NCBI GenBank assembly: GCA_039621445.1
Contig: CP154957.1
Location: 27,264,541-27,328,540 of the forward strand
DNA length: 64,000 nt
Source: Euglena gracilis
Taxonomy: Eukaryota; Euglenida; Euglenophyceae; Euglenales
Direction of reading: 5' to 3'
The position numbers and the translations under genes are program-made. The notes below the pieces were generated by a model. The model was not told the DNA's origin, ran no database searches, and was given only the letters and a program-made list of their open reading frames with translations. Of this stretch, positions 50,585-61,793 are shown piece by piece (position 1 is the stretch's first letter; each line of letters begins with the position of its first letter).

Positions 50585-50730
50585 ATACCATGCCCCCCCC
50601 CATATAAGACCCCCCCTCGGGAGCCAAAATCCCAGGGGGGGTCTTACCATGCCCCCCCCCATATTGTACCCCCCCCATGGGAGCCATTTTCTGGGGGGGA
50701 GGTACATTATCGGGGGGGTACAATATGGAC
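50585..50730. repeat. family D G-tract repeats
   Basis: TACCATGCCCCCCCCCATA, AAGACCCCCC and TACATTATCGGGGGG blocks match family D (intact at 53488). Similar blocks at 51286-51475 flank the other side of the TA element. Confidence 0.6.
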
Positions 50731-50808
50731 AGACCCGTGAACCGTCAAAAAAAGACCTTTAATTTTCTTCATAAGGAAATTGGGGGGGGGTACATTATGG
50801 GGGGGGTA

Positions 50809-51275
50809 CTATAACCTTCTGATAGTTCCCCCCCCCACGGAGTCGAAAACTAGGGGGGGGGAAACTTTCGACCGGTTTGGCCTCCCAGGTTCTTCGACAA
50901 TGCCCGACTCCTTCGTCATCTAACCAACCCGCTGGGGAGGGAGAGGGGGACGAGCTTGATGTAGATGATGGCCTGGACACTGAGCGTCATGACGACGCTC
51001 CGGCCGAGGCTGTTGATGCCATAGCTGAGCGTTTGGATGCTGAGCTTGCAGCCCAGCTCCATGCCCAACTCAACAATTTGCGCCCTCGTCGCAAGTGACC
51101 CTGCTAAAAATGGTCTCCCCTTGGCTTCATGTTTACCTCCTTGCAGCGATCCACGCTTTCCTGGGACTCGATTTTTTTGGGGGGGGAAACTTTCAGACGG
51201 GTCGCCATTTTCTGTTTTTGGCCAAAAAAGTGGGGGGGAAACTTTCGACCGGGGAAAACTATCAGACGGTCATAG
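50809..51275 (+). mobile_element. TA-flanked TIR element, copy 2
   Basis: 467 bp with inverted ends CTATAACCTTCTGATAGTT and complement, TA on both sides (50807-50808, 51276-51277). It is the reverse complement of 878-1320 at high identity, with 29 bases (about 50890-50918) that the other copy lacks. Confidence 0.75.
50919..51098 (+). pseudogene. acidic C-terminal peptide carried by the TA element
   Basis: The frame reads SSSNQPAGEGEGDELDVDD, an acidic helix rich in A, E and D (AEAVDAIAERLDAELAAQL) and ends LRPRRK-stop. Conserved in both copies. It may be the last exon of the parent transposase or of a captured host gene. Confidence 0.4.
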
Positions 51276-51285
51276 TACAATATGG

Positions 51286-52680
51286 GGGGGGGCATGGTAT
51301 ATGGGGGGGGTCTTATATGGGGGGGTCGGTCCCTGCCAAAGGGCCGGCCTTCGGCCGGCCAGGGGGGGGTCTTATATGGGGGGGGGGGCTGGTAAAAGGA
51401 AAATTCTCCTTTTACCATGCCCCCCCCCATATAAGACCCCCCCCATATAAGACCCCCCCCTGGCCGGCCGAAGATCTTGAACAGAAATTCACTGCACTTT
51501 AGAAGTTTCACAACCCCCACCCCTGAGGTTGGTCAAATTCATTTTCCAAAGGCATGCGGGATTTCCTTTACGGCTCAAGAGCGAGGAACGATCACCTTCC
51601 TAAATTGGGATCGGTGGAGCCAAGGTGCACGGGGTAGGGGCTGGGACTCCATGTTCACTTCTGAACTGAATTGGACATGTTGACTTCCCGGAGTTGGGGG
51701 GGGGGAGGTGCCAAAGGCGCCGAATTTTTTCTTGAAAGAGTGCCTTAATCGGTGTGCGCCAGGCGGGTTTTGGGGTGACCCAAGTGGAGGCCAGTTTGAC
51801 GGCCCTGTCTTCACCCGTGCGAAGTGCCTGCCAGCTTCTTTCTCCGCGTTGGGTGATTGGAGTCGCACGGGTGCCATATTTCAATTTTGAGCCGTTGCCC
51901 GTGAGCAGAATGAAACGAAATGATGTTCGGAGTGTGCATCTTAAGCCCCGTGAAATCTTCTTCCGCCCTGTAGGAACGTTTGCTTCCACAAAAAGATGCT
52001 GCGACCCCCTCGTCACGGCAAAATGGGGACCCCACCCCCCCCTGGTGGATGAGGGTCCTCGTCAGACGTGCCGAACCTCCATTGTGGGGTGGCTCTCCAT
52101 GCGACCCTTGCGACCCCTTGTTGACCCCGTGTGACCTTGAAATAATGGTCGGGAGGGGGCAACAATTGGGGGGGGGGTGCCCATCCTATGGACGTGAGGG
52201 GTAAATTGAGCAACCCCCCTCCTAATTGTCACTCCCCCCTCCAATTGTTGCCAGAGGGGGGGCCAAAACGCTCTTGAGGGTTCTATAGAGGGGGGGGGTC
52301 ACGTTAACACTTGAGACCCTTGGGCCATGTGCAAGGCCCGAATATGACGGAAGTTCTTTGTCATGCAGGACAAATTGGAGAGTGGGCAAATGGCCTTTTT
52401 GGTGTATCATGATGTTGGTGCATCATTTCATTGGAGTCCAGAAGCAAAATCACGATTTTGAACCCAAATTCAGCCGACACAAAAGGCATTTTAGAAGCCA
52501 CCCCAAGGGGTTGGTCAAATTCATTTTGCGAAGGCATGCGTGGACACTGGGATTTCATTTACGGCTCACGAGCAAAAATGAGGATCACCTTCCTGAATTG
52601 GGAGCCGCGTCTTCATATTTTTCAAAATATTTTTCATATTTTGAAATTTTTCATGAAAATTTTCAATTGAATTGAAAAAT
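51286..52680. other. rest of the composite element
   Basis: 51286-51475 is G-tract repeat including AGGGCCGGCCTTCGGCCGGCC. 51500-52130 is open on both strands without a recognised domain. Two copies of TTGGTCAAATTCATTTT..AAGGCATGCG (51529 and 52510) mark a duplicated segment. 52130-52300 has CAATTG/GGGGGG runs. 52600-52690 is the AT-rich right end. Confidence 0.4.
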
Positions 52681-52719
52681 ATTTTATTTTTCCGGTCCAG
52701 GCACAACCCTACTCCCGCC

Positions 52720-53487
52720 CAAACACCGCACCACAGTGCCGGTGTCTGGGTGGCCTGGTCAGCACTCCACCAGTTCACCCAAGACCATGCCATCGTCCAG
52801 CACCTTCATGATGAACGACGTCCTCAAGGCCTCCAACGTGGGGGCTATGTCTCCGTGACAGACCGCAAACCCTCGGATGTTTCTTGTATGTGAATGTATA
52901 ATATGATCCCACCAGTGTTCTTTTTAAGACCCCGGGGGGGGGGAGGGGGGTCCCCCCCACCCAGGGTGGCATGGGACCCCCCCCAAATCGGGCCCTGGAT
53001 CAGGGGTTTGTTTAAAAACCCTTGACTGATTCTGGCATAAGGGAAAATGAGGCAGTAAAAAAAAACCATTACAGTCTGCGTGCCAAGCTTAGCACCACTC
53101 AGCCAAATCAGTCATAATCCCCAAAATCCCAGAGAGAAATATTAAGGTCTGGGTTCAGCTGGTTCCAATGGTGGGCCAGGTACACCCATCCCATGGAGTC
53201 GAATGCACGGCCCGTGGTGCCCTCGTCTCAGCTCCTGGCAGGCGTAAACAATGGTGATGCGGTTGTCCAAAAGGAGATCAGCATGTCGACTTTGCTGGCC
53301 CAGCGCGTAGCGGCTGGTTCACGCCATACATTTCTTTAAGGAAGTTTGAAAGAAAATTAAAAAAAAATGCGTGAACCGAAAAAAAAATTGGCGTTGAATA
53401 TTTCTATTCCTTAACAATCTTAATTTTGAAGAATCATAAAGATCTTTAAAAATGCAAGGCACTCCATCTGAATACCAGCAAAAAACG
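52720..53487. other. unassigned sequence with one MITE end
   Basis: 52913-52928 (CAGTGTTCTTTTTAAG) is a left end of the 15590-type MITE; the right end is missing. A short open frame before 52893 is not recognised. 53040-53450 is non-genic. Confidence 0.4.
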
Positions 53488-53702
53488 TACCATGCCCCCC
53501 CCCATTATGTACCTCCCCCCGGGAGGCCAAACTTGGGGGGGAGGTACATAATGGGGGGGAGGTACACAATGGGGGGGGGCACGTTGTTGTTGGCGGATTC
53601 ATTCATTCCTCATGGGAGCAGGTGCATTTTGCCCCCCCATTGTGTACCTCCCCCCAGGGGGTACACAATGGGGGGGGGTACATAATGGGGGGGGGTATGG
53701 TA
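53488..53702. mobile_element. family D short TIR repeat, intact copy
   Basis: Near-perfect inverted ends TACCATGCCCCCCCCCATTA / TAATGGGGGGGGGTATGGTA enclose 215 bp with further inverted ACCTCCCCCC units. No coding content. Serves as the empty-site control for the Mutator-like copy B. Confidence 0.75.
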
Positions 53703-53714
53703 TAATCGTGGACT

Positions 53715-53890
53715 GAGGCCCGGCGCCTGCCCTGTGTATCGTGGATGGAACACAAAATACAGCACAGGCGTTGACCCCTCCCCCCGGCGCCTGCCCTGTA
53801 TTTCGTGGACTGAGTCCACGAAATACAGGCAGGCGCCGGGGGGGGGGGGTGTCAACGCCTGCACTGTATTTTGTGGACTGATTCCACGAA
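53715..53890. repeat. GCGCCTGCCCTGTATTT inverted repeats
   Basis: GGCGCCTGCCCTGTATTTCG and its complement face each other around CGTGGACTGAGTCCACG, with further AACGCCTGCACTGTATTTTG units. Same motif as 1341-1475. Confidence 0.75.
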
Positions 53891-54161
53891 TATCAATGCA
53901 TTGTTTTTGAGGACTGAATTTTCTGACATACAGGGGGGCGTTTAAAAGCGTTTGATACTAAATTCGGTTTGGTATTTAACTCGTCGGGTTTAAATCCGTT
54001 TTAATCCCGACGAGGATCCCCCCTCGGCCGGATTTAAACCACCGAGGTTAAGCATTACGCATTTAAGAATCATGAGGAAATTCCTAACCCAGAACCTTTC
54101 TGTGATGGTGTGTTGAGAAACAATGTCCTGTTTCCCTTGTTTTTCCTTTCCTCCCTTCCAG

Positions 54162-54600
54162 AGAGGCTGTCCCTGGCGACAACGTTGGCTTCAACGTGAA
54201 GAACATGTCTGTCAAGGATATTCGCTGTTGTCATGTGCTCGAACGCTAAGAAAGATCCCGCCAAGGAGGCTGCCGACTTCACTGCGCAGGTAAGCCTCTC
54301 TTCAAACGCTCAGCAGGGCTTAAGTTGTCAGAGTGTTTTCATAATCTGCTATCACAAGGTTGGTTTCAGGGCTTTCATGGGGGGGGTTAGGGTGTGTGTC
54401 CCTTGACCAGGGTTTTGGAGAAGTGCCAAAAATTTTTTCAACCCTCGGGCCCCCTTGTCTGGCTCCAAAAATGTTTCTGGTTGGTGCCATTCTGTATGCG
54501 AGATGGACAAATCGGCGTTTTGTTCCTTTTCCATTCACGTTTCTTCAGGTAATCATTCTGAACCTCCCTGGTTAGATTGACAACGGTGCCCCCGTGCCCG
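54162..54600 (+). pseudogene. elongation factor 1-alpha fragment with intron
   Basis: An exon at 54162-54289 follows a good acceptor (CCTTTCCTCCCTTCCAG). It encodes EAVPGDNVGFNVKNMSVKDI, a diagnostic stretch of EF-1alpha domain 2. After a frameshift near 54230 it gives NAKKDPAKEAADFTAQ. A GT donor at 54290 and acceptor TTTCTTCAG ending 54548 bound a 259-bp intron. The next exon starts V-I-I-L-N-L-P-G and then has a TAG. The frameshift and the stop make it a non-functional captured copy, unprocessed since introns remain. Confidence 0.85.
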
Positions 54601-55126
54601 TGCCAGATTGCCAGATTGCCGGCAGAAGTCCACTGGCAAGATCTTTAAGACGAAGACATCGAGACGAAGATTGACTGTGGCCATGCGTGGGGAACAATCA
54701 GCTTCTGGAGATCCTGAGGCCCAGGGTTTGACTTGGCCCGTAGAGCCTTGTTCGTGTTTCAGTACCCCCCAGAAAGTCCGTTCCCCCCCCCCCCGCTACA
54801 TGAATTCCTGAAAACTGAAAATCCCCTTCAGCCCCCCCCCCACTGACAGCAATTCCTGTTCCAGTCTCGGACTGCCATTCGGAATGTCACTTTTTTGGCC
54901 CCCGAAGAAAAAAAATTTGCCCCCCCCACCCTGAACTCCGTTTTTTTGGGGCACCCCCCAGAAAGTTGCATTTTTTTTGCCCGTTCTCAGACCAACGCCC
55001 CAGCTGTGACGCTGTCAAACCCTGGAAGTGGTTGAAGTCTTTCCATTTGCAATTGTTTTGGCATTAATCACCCAGGGTCTTTGGTTATTGGTCAAAGTTG
55101 AAGCTGAAGTTGAAGAAGATTAAACG

Positions 55127-55440
55127 ACTCAGCGAACTGCAGTTGCTTCCACGAGTATTTTGTTGCTTTCGGTTGGGGTCAAAATTTTTTTCACCACACA
55201 GTTTGAAAAAAATTCAATGATTCTGAAAAGAAATGCAGAAAAATATTCTCTCCTTTTTTGGTCAAAAAAACTCGGCGCTGCAGTTGTTTCCCACGAGCAT
55301 TTTGTTCTGTTTTCGGTGTCCATGGGAGAAAAAAATTTTTTACTACACATTGTGAAAAAATTCACCATTGCTGACAGGAGTTCTATAGATTTTTCAGCCT
55401 TTTTTTCGCAAAAAAACTCACGTCGGCTTATTCGCCACGA
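55127..55440. repeat. degenerate tandem repeat, about 145 bp
   Basis: Units start near 55127, 55269 and 55419. Each has ACTC.GC..., CCACGAG.A..TT, a T-rich core with AATTTTTTTCACCACACA-type sequence, and TTTTTTGGTCAAAAAA or TTTTTTCGCAAAAAA. Confidence 0.65.
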
Positions 55441-55839
55441 GCACCTTCTGCGGGACCTCACTGCGAGAGGAATATCTGCCGCTGGGTATGAAAGATCAGA
55501 GAGACGTTCCTAAAGCCGACGGGAAAATTTTTTTTTTGCGCAAGACGCCGGAAACGGAATTAAACCGACGAGGTTTTGACCCAAAACGGAATTACCGCAC
55601 GCTTTTAATCCCTTTTTATTAAGTACCTTGCGCTTTTAAACGCCCCCCTGTATTACCACTGTCGCAGAGAAACTCAATGCAAATCCTTGCCTTTGCACTT
55701 CACAATGAGCAAAACGAATGCTTTGGCCACTGAAAAGGGGACCCGACGAAGTGGCTAGTGCAACAGATAGTGCTATGGATTGCAGAACAGGGGACATACG
55801 CAACCGGAATGAGTTAGAGCGCAACGTGCTATTTGCGGG

Positions 55840-56229
55840 CAAGCAGGAGTGGCAAACCCACGATCCAAACTTGGGCGCATGACACAGATTCACACACTTC
55901 CAATGATACTCACACCCACACTGATCACAGACAACACGCGTTTGCTCACGACACGGGGTGGACAAGGGAACAGGACAGCCATAGCGGGGGCAGGTTTTCA
56001 GCACATCCATGGGCCTAGCGCTTTTTGCCTGGCAGTGGGTCATTGGACGACACTGCTACAGTGGGGAAGACGGACGGCATAACAGAAAGGTCTTGGTTAG
56101 CAGGATCCTCTGGCGCAGCCGAAGGCGCCTCCCACGCAAGCCGCTTGGCCCACTGAGCACGGTTGCGCTCCACCGCGACCGGGTCAACTGCATCCGGACC
56201 CAGGGGTGCCACAAGGGGGGGTCGGGGGG
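55840..56229 (-). pseudogene. PHD-like finger protein, C-terminus
   Basis: Minus frames from 56220 (VAVERNRAQWAKRLAWEAP) shift near 56025 into a finger with C-x4-C, C-x2-C (CDQC), EYHWKC and W-V-C-H-S-C (55840-55990). It resembles the finger ending the protein at 17194 and the one at 62569. The upstream part is cut by Mutator-like copy C. Confidence 0.55.
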
Positions 56230-56238
56230 GGCGGCCGC

Positions 56239-57754
56239 GGCGCAAGGCGGTAGACTGGGGGGGGGGGTAGTGGGTAGTCGGCCGACTAGTCGGCCGACTA
56301 CCCAATTGGTCCACCGACTAGTCCTAGTCGGTAGCTAGTCGGCGAGACAGGGGGGGGGGGGTAGTGGGTAGTCGGCCAACTAGTCGGCCGACTACCCACT
56401 CTAATGTACTAACGGGTCAAAACCGCCGACTTTTAAGCCCCCCCCCATGAACAAAATCCAATGGAAACTAGTCGGTGGCTAGTCGGCGGTCATAAAAATG
56501 GCCTGTGGCGGGCCCAAATCACCCGGAAATGGTCCGGGTGGGTCCAAATAAGTGTCTTACGCCTAAATAAACACCCCCAGATGGAAATCTTTGGTCAGTG
56601 GGGGGTGGGTGTGCCCTTGATGGGGGTCCGGAGGGGTAAAAAACCAATGATGAAATAGGGATTACATTAAAATCCTTTAGAAATGCAATCTGCAATCTGC
56701 GTTTTGCATCACGAGAGGCAGAAAACTCCCCCCTCCACCCCAATCCGAGACTCAAATAACAAAATCCCTTCTGTGTTGGCAACATACTCGGGGGCTAAGT
56801 CGTTTTTGTGGCTCACTTTGGCATAGGCGGGGGGGGCTCCGCCCCCCCCCCAACCCACCCTCAAATAACAAAACCCCTTCTGTGTTTGCAACATACTCGG
56901 GGGCTAAGTCGTTTTGTGGCTCACTTTGGCATAGGCGGGGGGGGCTCCGCCCCCCCCGCACCCCCCCCCTCAAATAACAAAATCCCTTCTCTGTTGGCAA
57001 CATACTCGGGGGCTAAGTCGTTTTTGTGGCTCACTTTGGCATAGGCGGGGGGGGGCTCCGCCCCCCCCCCCCCGCACCCCCCCCCCCTCAAATAACAAAA
57101 TCCCTTCTCTGTTGGCAACATACTCGGGGGCTAAGTCGTTTTTGTGGCTCACTTTGGCATAGGCGGGGGGGGCTCCGCCCCCCCCGCACCCCCCCCCTCA
57201 AATAACAAAATCCCTTCAGTGTTTGCAACATACTCGGGGGCTAAGTCGTTTTTGTGGCTCACTTTGGCATAGGCGGGGGGGGCTCCGCCCCCCCCGCACC
57301 CCCCCCCTCAAATAACAAAATCCCTTCTATGTTGGCAATAGACTTGGAGGGATAAGACCCTTTTTTTGTGCAAATTTTGACTTATATTGAAAATTCATGG
57401 GGAGAGGTGTACTTTTGTCAAAAGTGGCCCAAAATGGACATTTTCCCCCAATTTTTTTGCATATTCACCCCCGATTGGGGGGTTCTGGAGCCATTTGGGT
57501 GGGTTTTGACCGGCGTTGAGGTGAATTAGACAATTTTTTTTTCCCAGGGGGGGGGCTTAAAAGTCGGCGGTTTTGACCCGTTAGTACATTAGAGTGGGTA
57601 GTCGGCCGACTAGTCGGCCGACTACCCACTCCCCCCCCCCCGCCTAGCTACCGCCCAATTAGTCGGCCGACTAGTCGGTGGACCAATTGGGTAGTCGGCC
57701 GACTAGTCGGCCGACTACCCACTACCCCCCCCCCCCAGTCTACCGTTTGGCACT
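56239..57754. mobile_element. Mutator-like nonautonomous element, copy C
   Basis: 1516 bp, flanked by GGCGGCCGC (56230-56238 and 57755-57763), another exact 9-bp duplication. It matches copy B nearly base for base, including TIRs of about 210 bp and five minisatellite units (starts 56751, 56860, 56969, 57087, 57197, partial 57307). Differences are mostly G/C run lengths. Confidence 0.9.
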
Positions 57755-57890
57755 GGCGGCCGCCCCCCCCGAGATTTTGGGTGAAAATTTTTTTCAAATC
57801 TGGTTGAAACTCTTTATGGCTCCCAGAATTGTTTTTAAATTGAAACCCCCAAAAGTCTGTCAACTTTATTGCAAAGGTGTTTATTTCTGC

Positions 57891-58316
57891 CATAGCTGGC
57901 GTTTTTTTTGTTTTTTTTTAATAAAAAACGTTTTTTTTTGTTTTTTATTTAAAAAAACGGGCAAAAAAAAAACGGCAAAAAAAACAAAGGGGAAAATGAT
58001 GGTCCAATTTTTGCCTTTGATCGCAAGGGTGAACTAATCTTAGCTCAAATGACTTGAAAACCAATACTTTTGGTTGTCTTCAACAAGAATGGTCAAAATA
58101 GGGCATTTCTCTGCCATTTTGGGATGTTTCAACTTGAAACATCCCAAATTTGGTGTCTTTCTCTGACCGAGGATGGGCCAAAAAAGCTAAAATTAAAGGC
58201 AAATTTTTTTTTTGCCCTGGACCCTTAATGGCGTTTTTTTGTTTTTTTTAAAAAAACATTTTTTTTTAAAAAAACGTGTTTTTTTTGACTTCGTTTTAAA
58301 CGAAGTGCCAGCTATG
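57891..58316. mobile_element. small hAT-type element
   Basis: Perfect inverted ends CATAGCTGGC, flanked by 8-bp ATTTCTGC (57883-57890 and 58317-58324). The interior has A and T runs and a near-perfect 31-bp palindrome TTTGGGATGTTTCAACTTGA and complement (about 58117-58147). Confidence 0.8.
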
Positions 58317-58555
58317 ATTTCTGCCCATTTTCACACTTTTCTTTCAACGCAACCCGTTACCGTCTCGCTGCCCTCCGGGCAGCCACAATGGGTTTTTGTA
58401 CACAAACTACCCCCAAGAAGCAGTTTTTGCACTGAAACCTGTGTCCTAGGCACAGGTTTCGCCGTATCAAACGAGACAATTTTTCTTGGCCAATGATAAT
58501 TCCTCCCGCCATTTTCAGCGCAAAATCAGACCCTGCATTTTGCAAATGTGCATTA

Positions 58556-58985
58556 CAGTCCCTGGGCGTAAATTGTCCCCCCCCCGAAAATTCCCCCCCT
58601 GAAATTTGGGAATTTTCCTGGTTTTGCAAAAGGCTCCGAAACGGGCGAAACCCCCCCCCCCTTTAGCCCCAAAGGAACAGCTAAGGCAGGTGGGTTGGGA
58701 CTTTTTTTTTGCACATGCAAGGGCATCACAACTTCACCACTTGCATGGCCCCTGGGTCGAGGACTTGGCATCTTTTGGGTTTTTTGTCCATCCTCGGCAT
58801 GTATCTATCAATAAGACCCACCGCCCTGAACAGAGGCATACGACAAATGAATTCCGAATCCCGGTGGGCTTCATCGCTTCAAAGGATAGAAGGGACGGGA
58901 CAAAGTGCCCAAAAATTCCCCCCCCCCTGGTCAAGAGCCCAAAAAACCCTCCCTAGGGGGGGGGGAATTTACACCCAGGGACTGC
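58556..58985. mobile_element. short TIR element
   Basis: Inverted ends CAGTCCCTGGGYGTAAATT with G/C runs just inside. No target duplication could be assigned. 58700-58900 reads weakly protein-like but is unrecognised. Confidence 0.55.
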
Positions 58986-59179
58986 AGGTCCTACGCTTTT
59001 CCCAATGTGGCCCAAGCTTGGCCACGGCGGTCGAAATTTTACCCCACCCACCTGGGACCAAAATGGGGGCTAGGTAGTCTGGTTCAGTTCATTTTTGGAC
59101 CCCCCACCCCCCTTGTGCAGTTCAGGACTCTTCAAGGGGGGTCTGGGGACTGGTCAGACTCGTCAAAAAATGACCAAAT

Positions 59180-60280
59180 AGCCATTTTGGCCAAAAATGG
59201 CTAAAGTTGGCCTGATTTTTTTTTAAAAAAAAATCGACGCTTTGCGCCGAAATTTTTTCCTCCCTGTCCAGTTCAGTTCGCCTTATTCTTCAGGGGGGGG
59301 GGATCCAGTATTAAAAACCTTAAGTCCGTGACCCCCCCCCTCCAGACTCAGGACAAAGCCGGTGACCCCCTACGATGGACTCAGGGGTGACAAAGCCAGT
59401 GAGGGGGGTCATGTTCATGGTTTTGGGCAAAAAATTTTTTTCGAGGGTTTTCGAGTTTTTTTGCCCAGAACTGACCCAAAACGCAAGGGTTTCGGGCCCA
59501 AAACGGGGGCCGGGGGTCGAAAAACGCTCTTTTTCGGCTCGAAAACACTTTTTCCGGGTCCGGGAGGCCAAAAAAAAAATGGTTTGGGGCAAAAAAATTT
59601 TCGAGGGGTTTCGAGTTTTTTGGCCCAGAACTGACCCAAAATGCAAGTGTACCGGGATCATTTGTCATCTGTTGTGAGTCAATGTGCTTCGTCGATGTTT
59701 AAGGAGTAAATTTTCATTGGTCAGATGGTCAAGTGGTATATGACCCAGCTATGAATGCTGCCTTTCCGGAGCATAGCACATGGTCGTATTTGTGTCATGG
59801 TTCGGCATGCCGTGCCGAGGGGGTCGGCTGACCAGGGGGGGGGGTACCCATTTTGCCGTGCCGAGGGGGTCCGACCCCCAAGGGAGGGGGGTACGCCGAA
59901 CGTCCATTATCTTGCCGCCCGAAGGGCGGCAGAATGGATGCAAGAAGTTGACTTTCTATGGAATGTTCGCCCCCCCCGAGAAAAAATTGATCCGGCACCT
60001 ATGTCCGCACCCATCTCCAACTTGAACGGCGGTGCACGCATCCAATCCACACGCGACGGCTGCGTCAGGGGGACCCAGTCGGGGTCATCTTTGATGACGA
60101 TGACGTCCTCCCTGATGTGCGGAGGTTGTGTGGTATTCCGTATGTGCGATGGCGCACATCCGGAATGGATGCCGGTGCCTCTTCGTCGTCATCTACGTCG
60201 AAGAGGGAGGGCCACGCTGGTAGGGCGGGAGGTTCCCCAGCACTGTGAAAGGAGACATTTTGGACAGTGAAAAAAAAAAC
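59180..60280. other. non-genic with local duplications
   Basis: 59430-59500 and 59585-59655 are direct repeats (TTTTGGGGCAAAAAA, TTTCGAG, CCCAGAACTGACCCAAAA), about 155 bp apart. 59335-59400 duplicates GACTCAGG..GACAAAGCC. 59815-59880 duplicates TGCCGTGCCGAGGGGGTC. No gene identified. Confidence 0.5.
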
Positions 60281-60369
60281 AACAACAACAGTAGCTAACC
60301 TCTGTGGCACTGTCGCTGAAGTTGACCGGGCGGTTGGCTCCGACTCCACACGCGGCACGTCTTGGACAG

Positions 60370-60640
60370 GGTGCTCCTCCTTGGGGGGGGGGGGGGCTGT
60401 GCTTTTACACCGCCAGCGAGGATTGTGGCCGCCTTGATGGGCGTCGCTTTGGACATGCGGTGGTAGACGGCCACTGTATTTCTGTGCACCTTGAAATACT
60501 TGGCTACGTCCTCCAGCGATACGTCCGGCGAATTCGCCAACCGGGTCATTGCCGCAACGTCCTTGAACGTTTCTATAAAACAGATGTATGGTTCCACCAG
60601 CAGGGTGCCGTTGTTTCTTTGCGCCTCCTTCAGGTACACC
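60370..60640 (-). pseudogene. helix-turn-helix-like fragment
   Basis: The minus frame reads VEPYICFIETFKDVAAMTRL, then VSLEDVAKYFKVHRNTVAVY, a good helix-turn-helix pattern like those at the N-terminus of some DDE transposases. It is bounded upstream by the ACAATAAAGG repeat (60668-60755), a likely insertion. The family is not settled. Confidence 0.4.
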
Positions 60641-60817
60641 GAGCGAGCACGATGCTGCCGGACTACGATCCAAAGGAATTTCATTGGCCGGGCCAAAAAA
60701 CCCCCTGTCGTCACGGGCCCAGGGACAATAAGAGGGGGGGACAACAAGGGGGGGGGTATATGGCGGCAGTGGACTGCGTTTCACCACCACCTGGAGGTCC
60801 CTGTGTTTTCATTCTGA

Positions 60818-61793
60818 GGGGGAGCACGCCGTCGGCCAGCCGTCGGCCAGCCGTGTGACTCACAGGAAAATGTCCCGAGCCATAGCCTTGCAATGCAGAA
60901 GCAATTTCGCCGTCAATCTCCCTTCAAGGTCATGTTCATCGTTAGTGGAGGCTGCATTTTTGCCCATTTTAAGTCATTTTTCGCTAACTTTTGTCAAGTT
61001 TGCTAATTTTGGACGTTTTTTGTCCAATTCTGACCATTTCGGCCTATTTTTTGGGTCATTCTACAGTCGTTGTGAAGGATTTTTGTTTGCAAATTATTCG
61101 AATCACTAAAAATTGCTCAACTGGTGTCCCATTTTCAACGAACTGACAAAATTTACCTGATAATGGACGAAAAAAGGCTCAAATTTTGTGTGAAATGGTT
61201 TCAAGTGACTGAAAATTGCCCAAGGTAGCCCCTCTTGTAGAATTTGAAAGATAATTCAAAATGAACATTCGAAATTAAGATTTGGCACCTGAACCCAACA
61301 TGAAGCATGTTGCTTTAGGCATTAGCCGCTGAAACTGAGCAATTTTCACCCAGAAATATGCATTTGCCACTCATGCCACCCAAAATTGTGCATTTTCCAT
61401 TTTCCACCCGAAAATAGGATTTTCCACCTAAAATCAGGCATTTGCCAACCCAAATTTGGACATTGCCCCCCCCCCAAATTAGGCATTTGCCACTAAAAAT
61501 TAGGAACCTTTTTGTCAATTAGGAATTTGCCACTCAAAATCAAGCATTGGCACACCAAAATAGGGATTACCACTCAAATTTCAGTGTTTTTACACCCGAA
61601 ATTAGGCATTTGCCACTCAAAATTAGGAATTTTCACATAAAATCAGGAATTTGGTCCTCAAAATTAGGAATTGGCCTCTCAAATTTCCAAATTGGCACAC
61701 CAAATTAGGCATTTGCTACCCACATTCAGCTGAACAAATGACCCGGCTTCCGTCACGCTGTCGGCCAGCCGTCGGCCAGCCGTGTGCTCCCCC
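60818..61793. mobile_element. GGGGGAGCACAC-family TIR element, copy 2
   Basis: 976 bp with inverted ends GGGGGAGCAC, (C/G)GTCGGCCAGC repeated, flanked by TGA (60815-60817 and 61794-61796). A 3-bp duplication with G-rich ends fits PIF/Harbinger or CACTA-like groups. The interior 61370-61735 is a run of degenerate CAAAATTAGGCATTTGCCAC units about 25 bp long, also seen at 49315-49420 and 45030-45180. Confidence 0.75.

Larger units (their letters stand above)
49100..52711. mobile_element. composite 3.6-kb element with 8-bp target duplication
   Basis: Inverted ends TAGGGTTGTGCCTG / CAGGCACAACCCTA are flanked by CTCCCGCC on both sides (49092-49099 and 52712-52719). Next to both ends are AT-rich GAAAAAT tracts, as in 43708-44356, so a hAT type is likely. 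It contains several other insertions listed below. No transposase recognised. Confidence 0.75.
53931..55650 (+). mobile_element. Pack-type TIR element carrying EF-1alpha exons
   Basis: Perfect inverted ends CAGGGGGGCGTTTAAAAGCG (53931-53950 and 55631-55650), flanked by TA on both sides. The interior holds two EF-1alpha exon pieces with introns, C-rich tracts and a 145-bp tandem repeat, but no transposase. The left end is shared with the element at 3617, which holds different exon-like sequence, so the family repeatedly captures genes. Confidence 0.75.
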
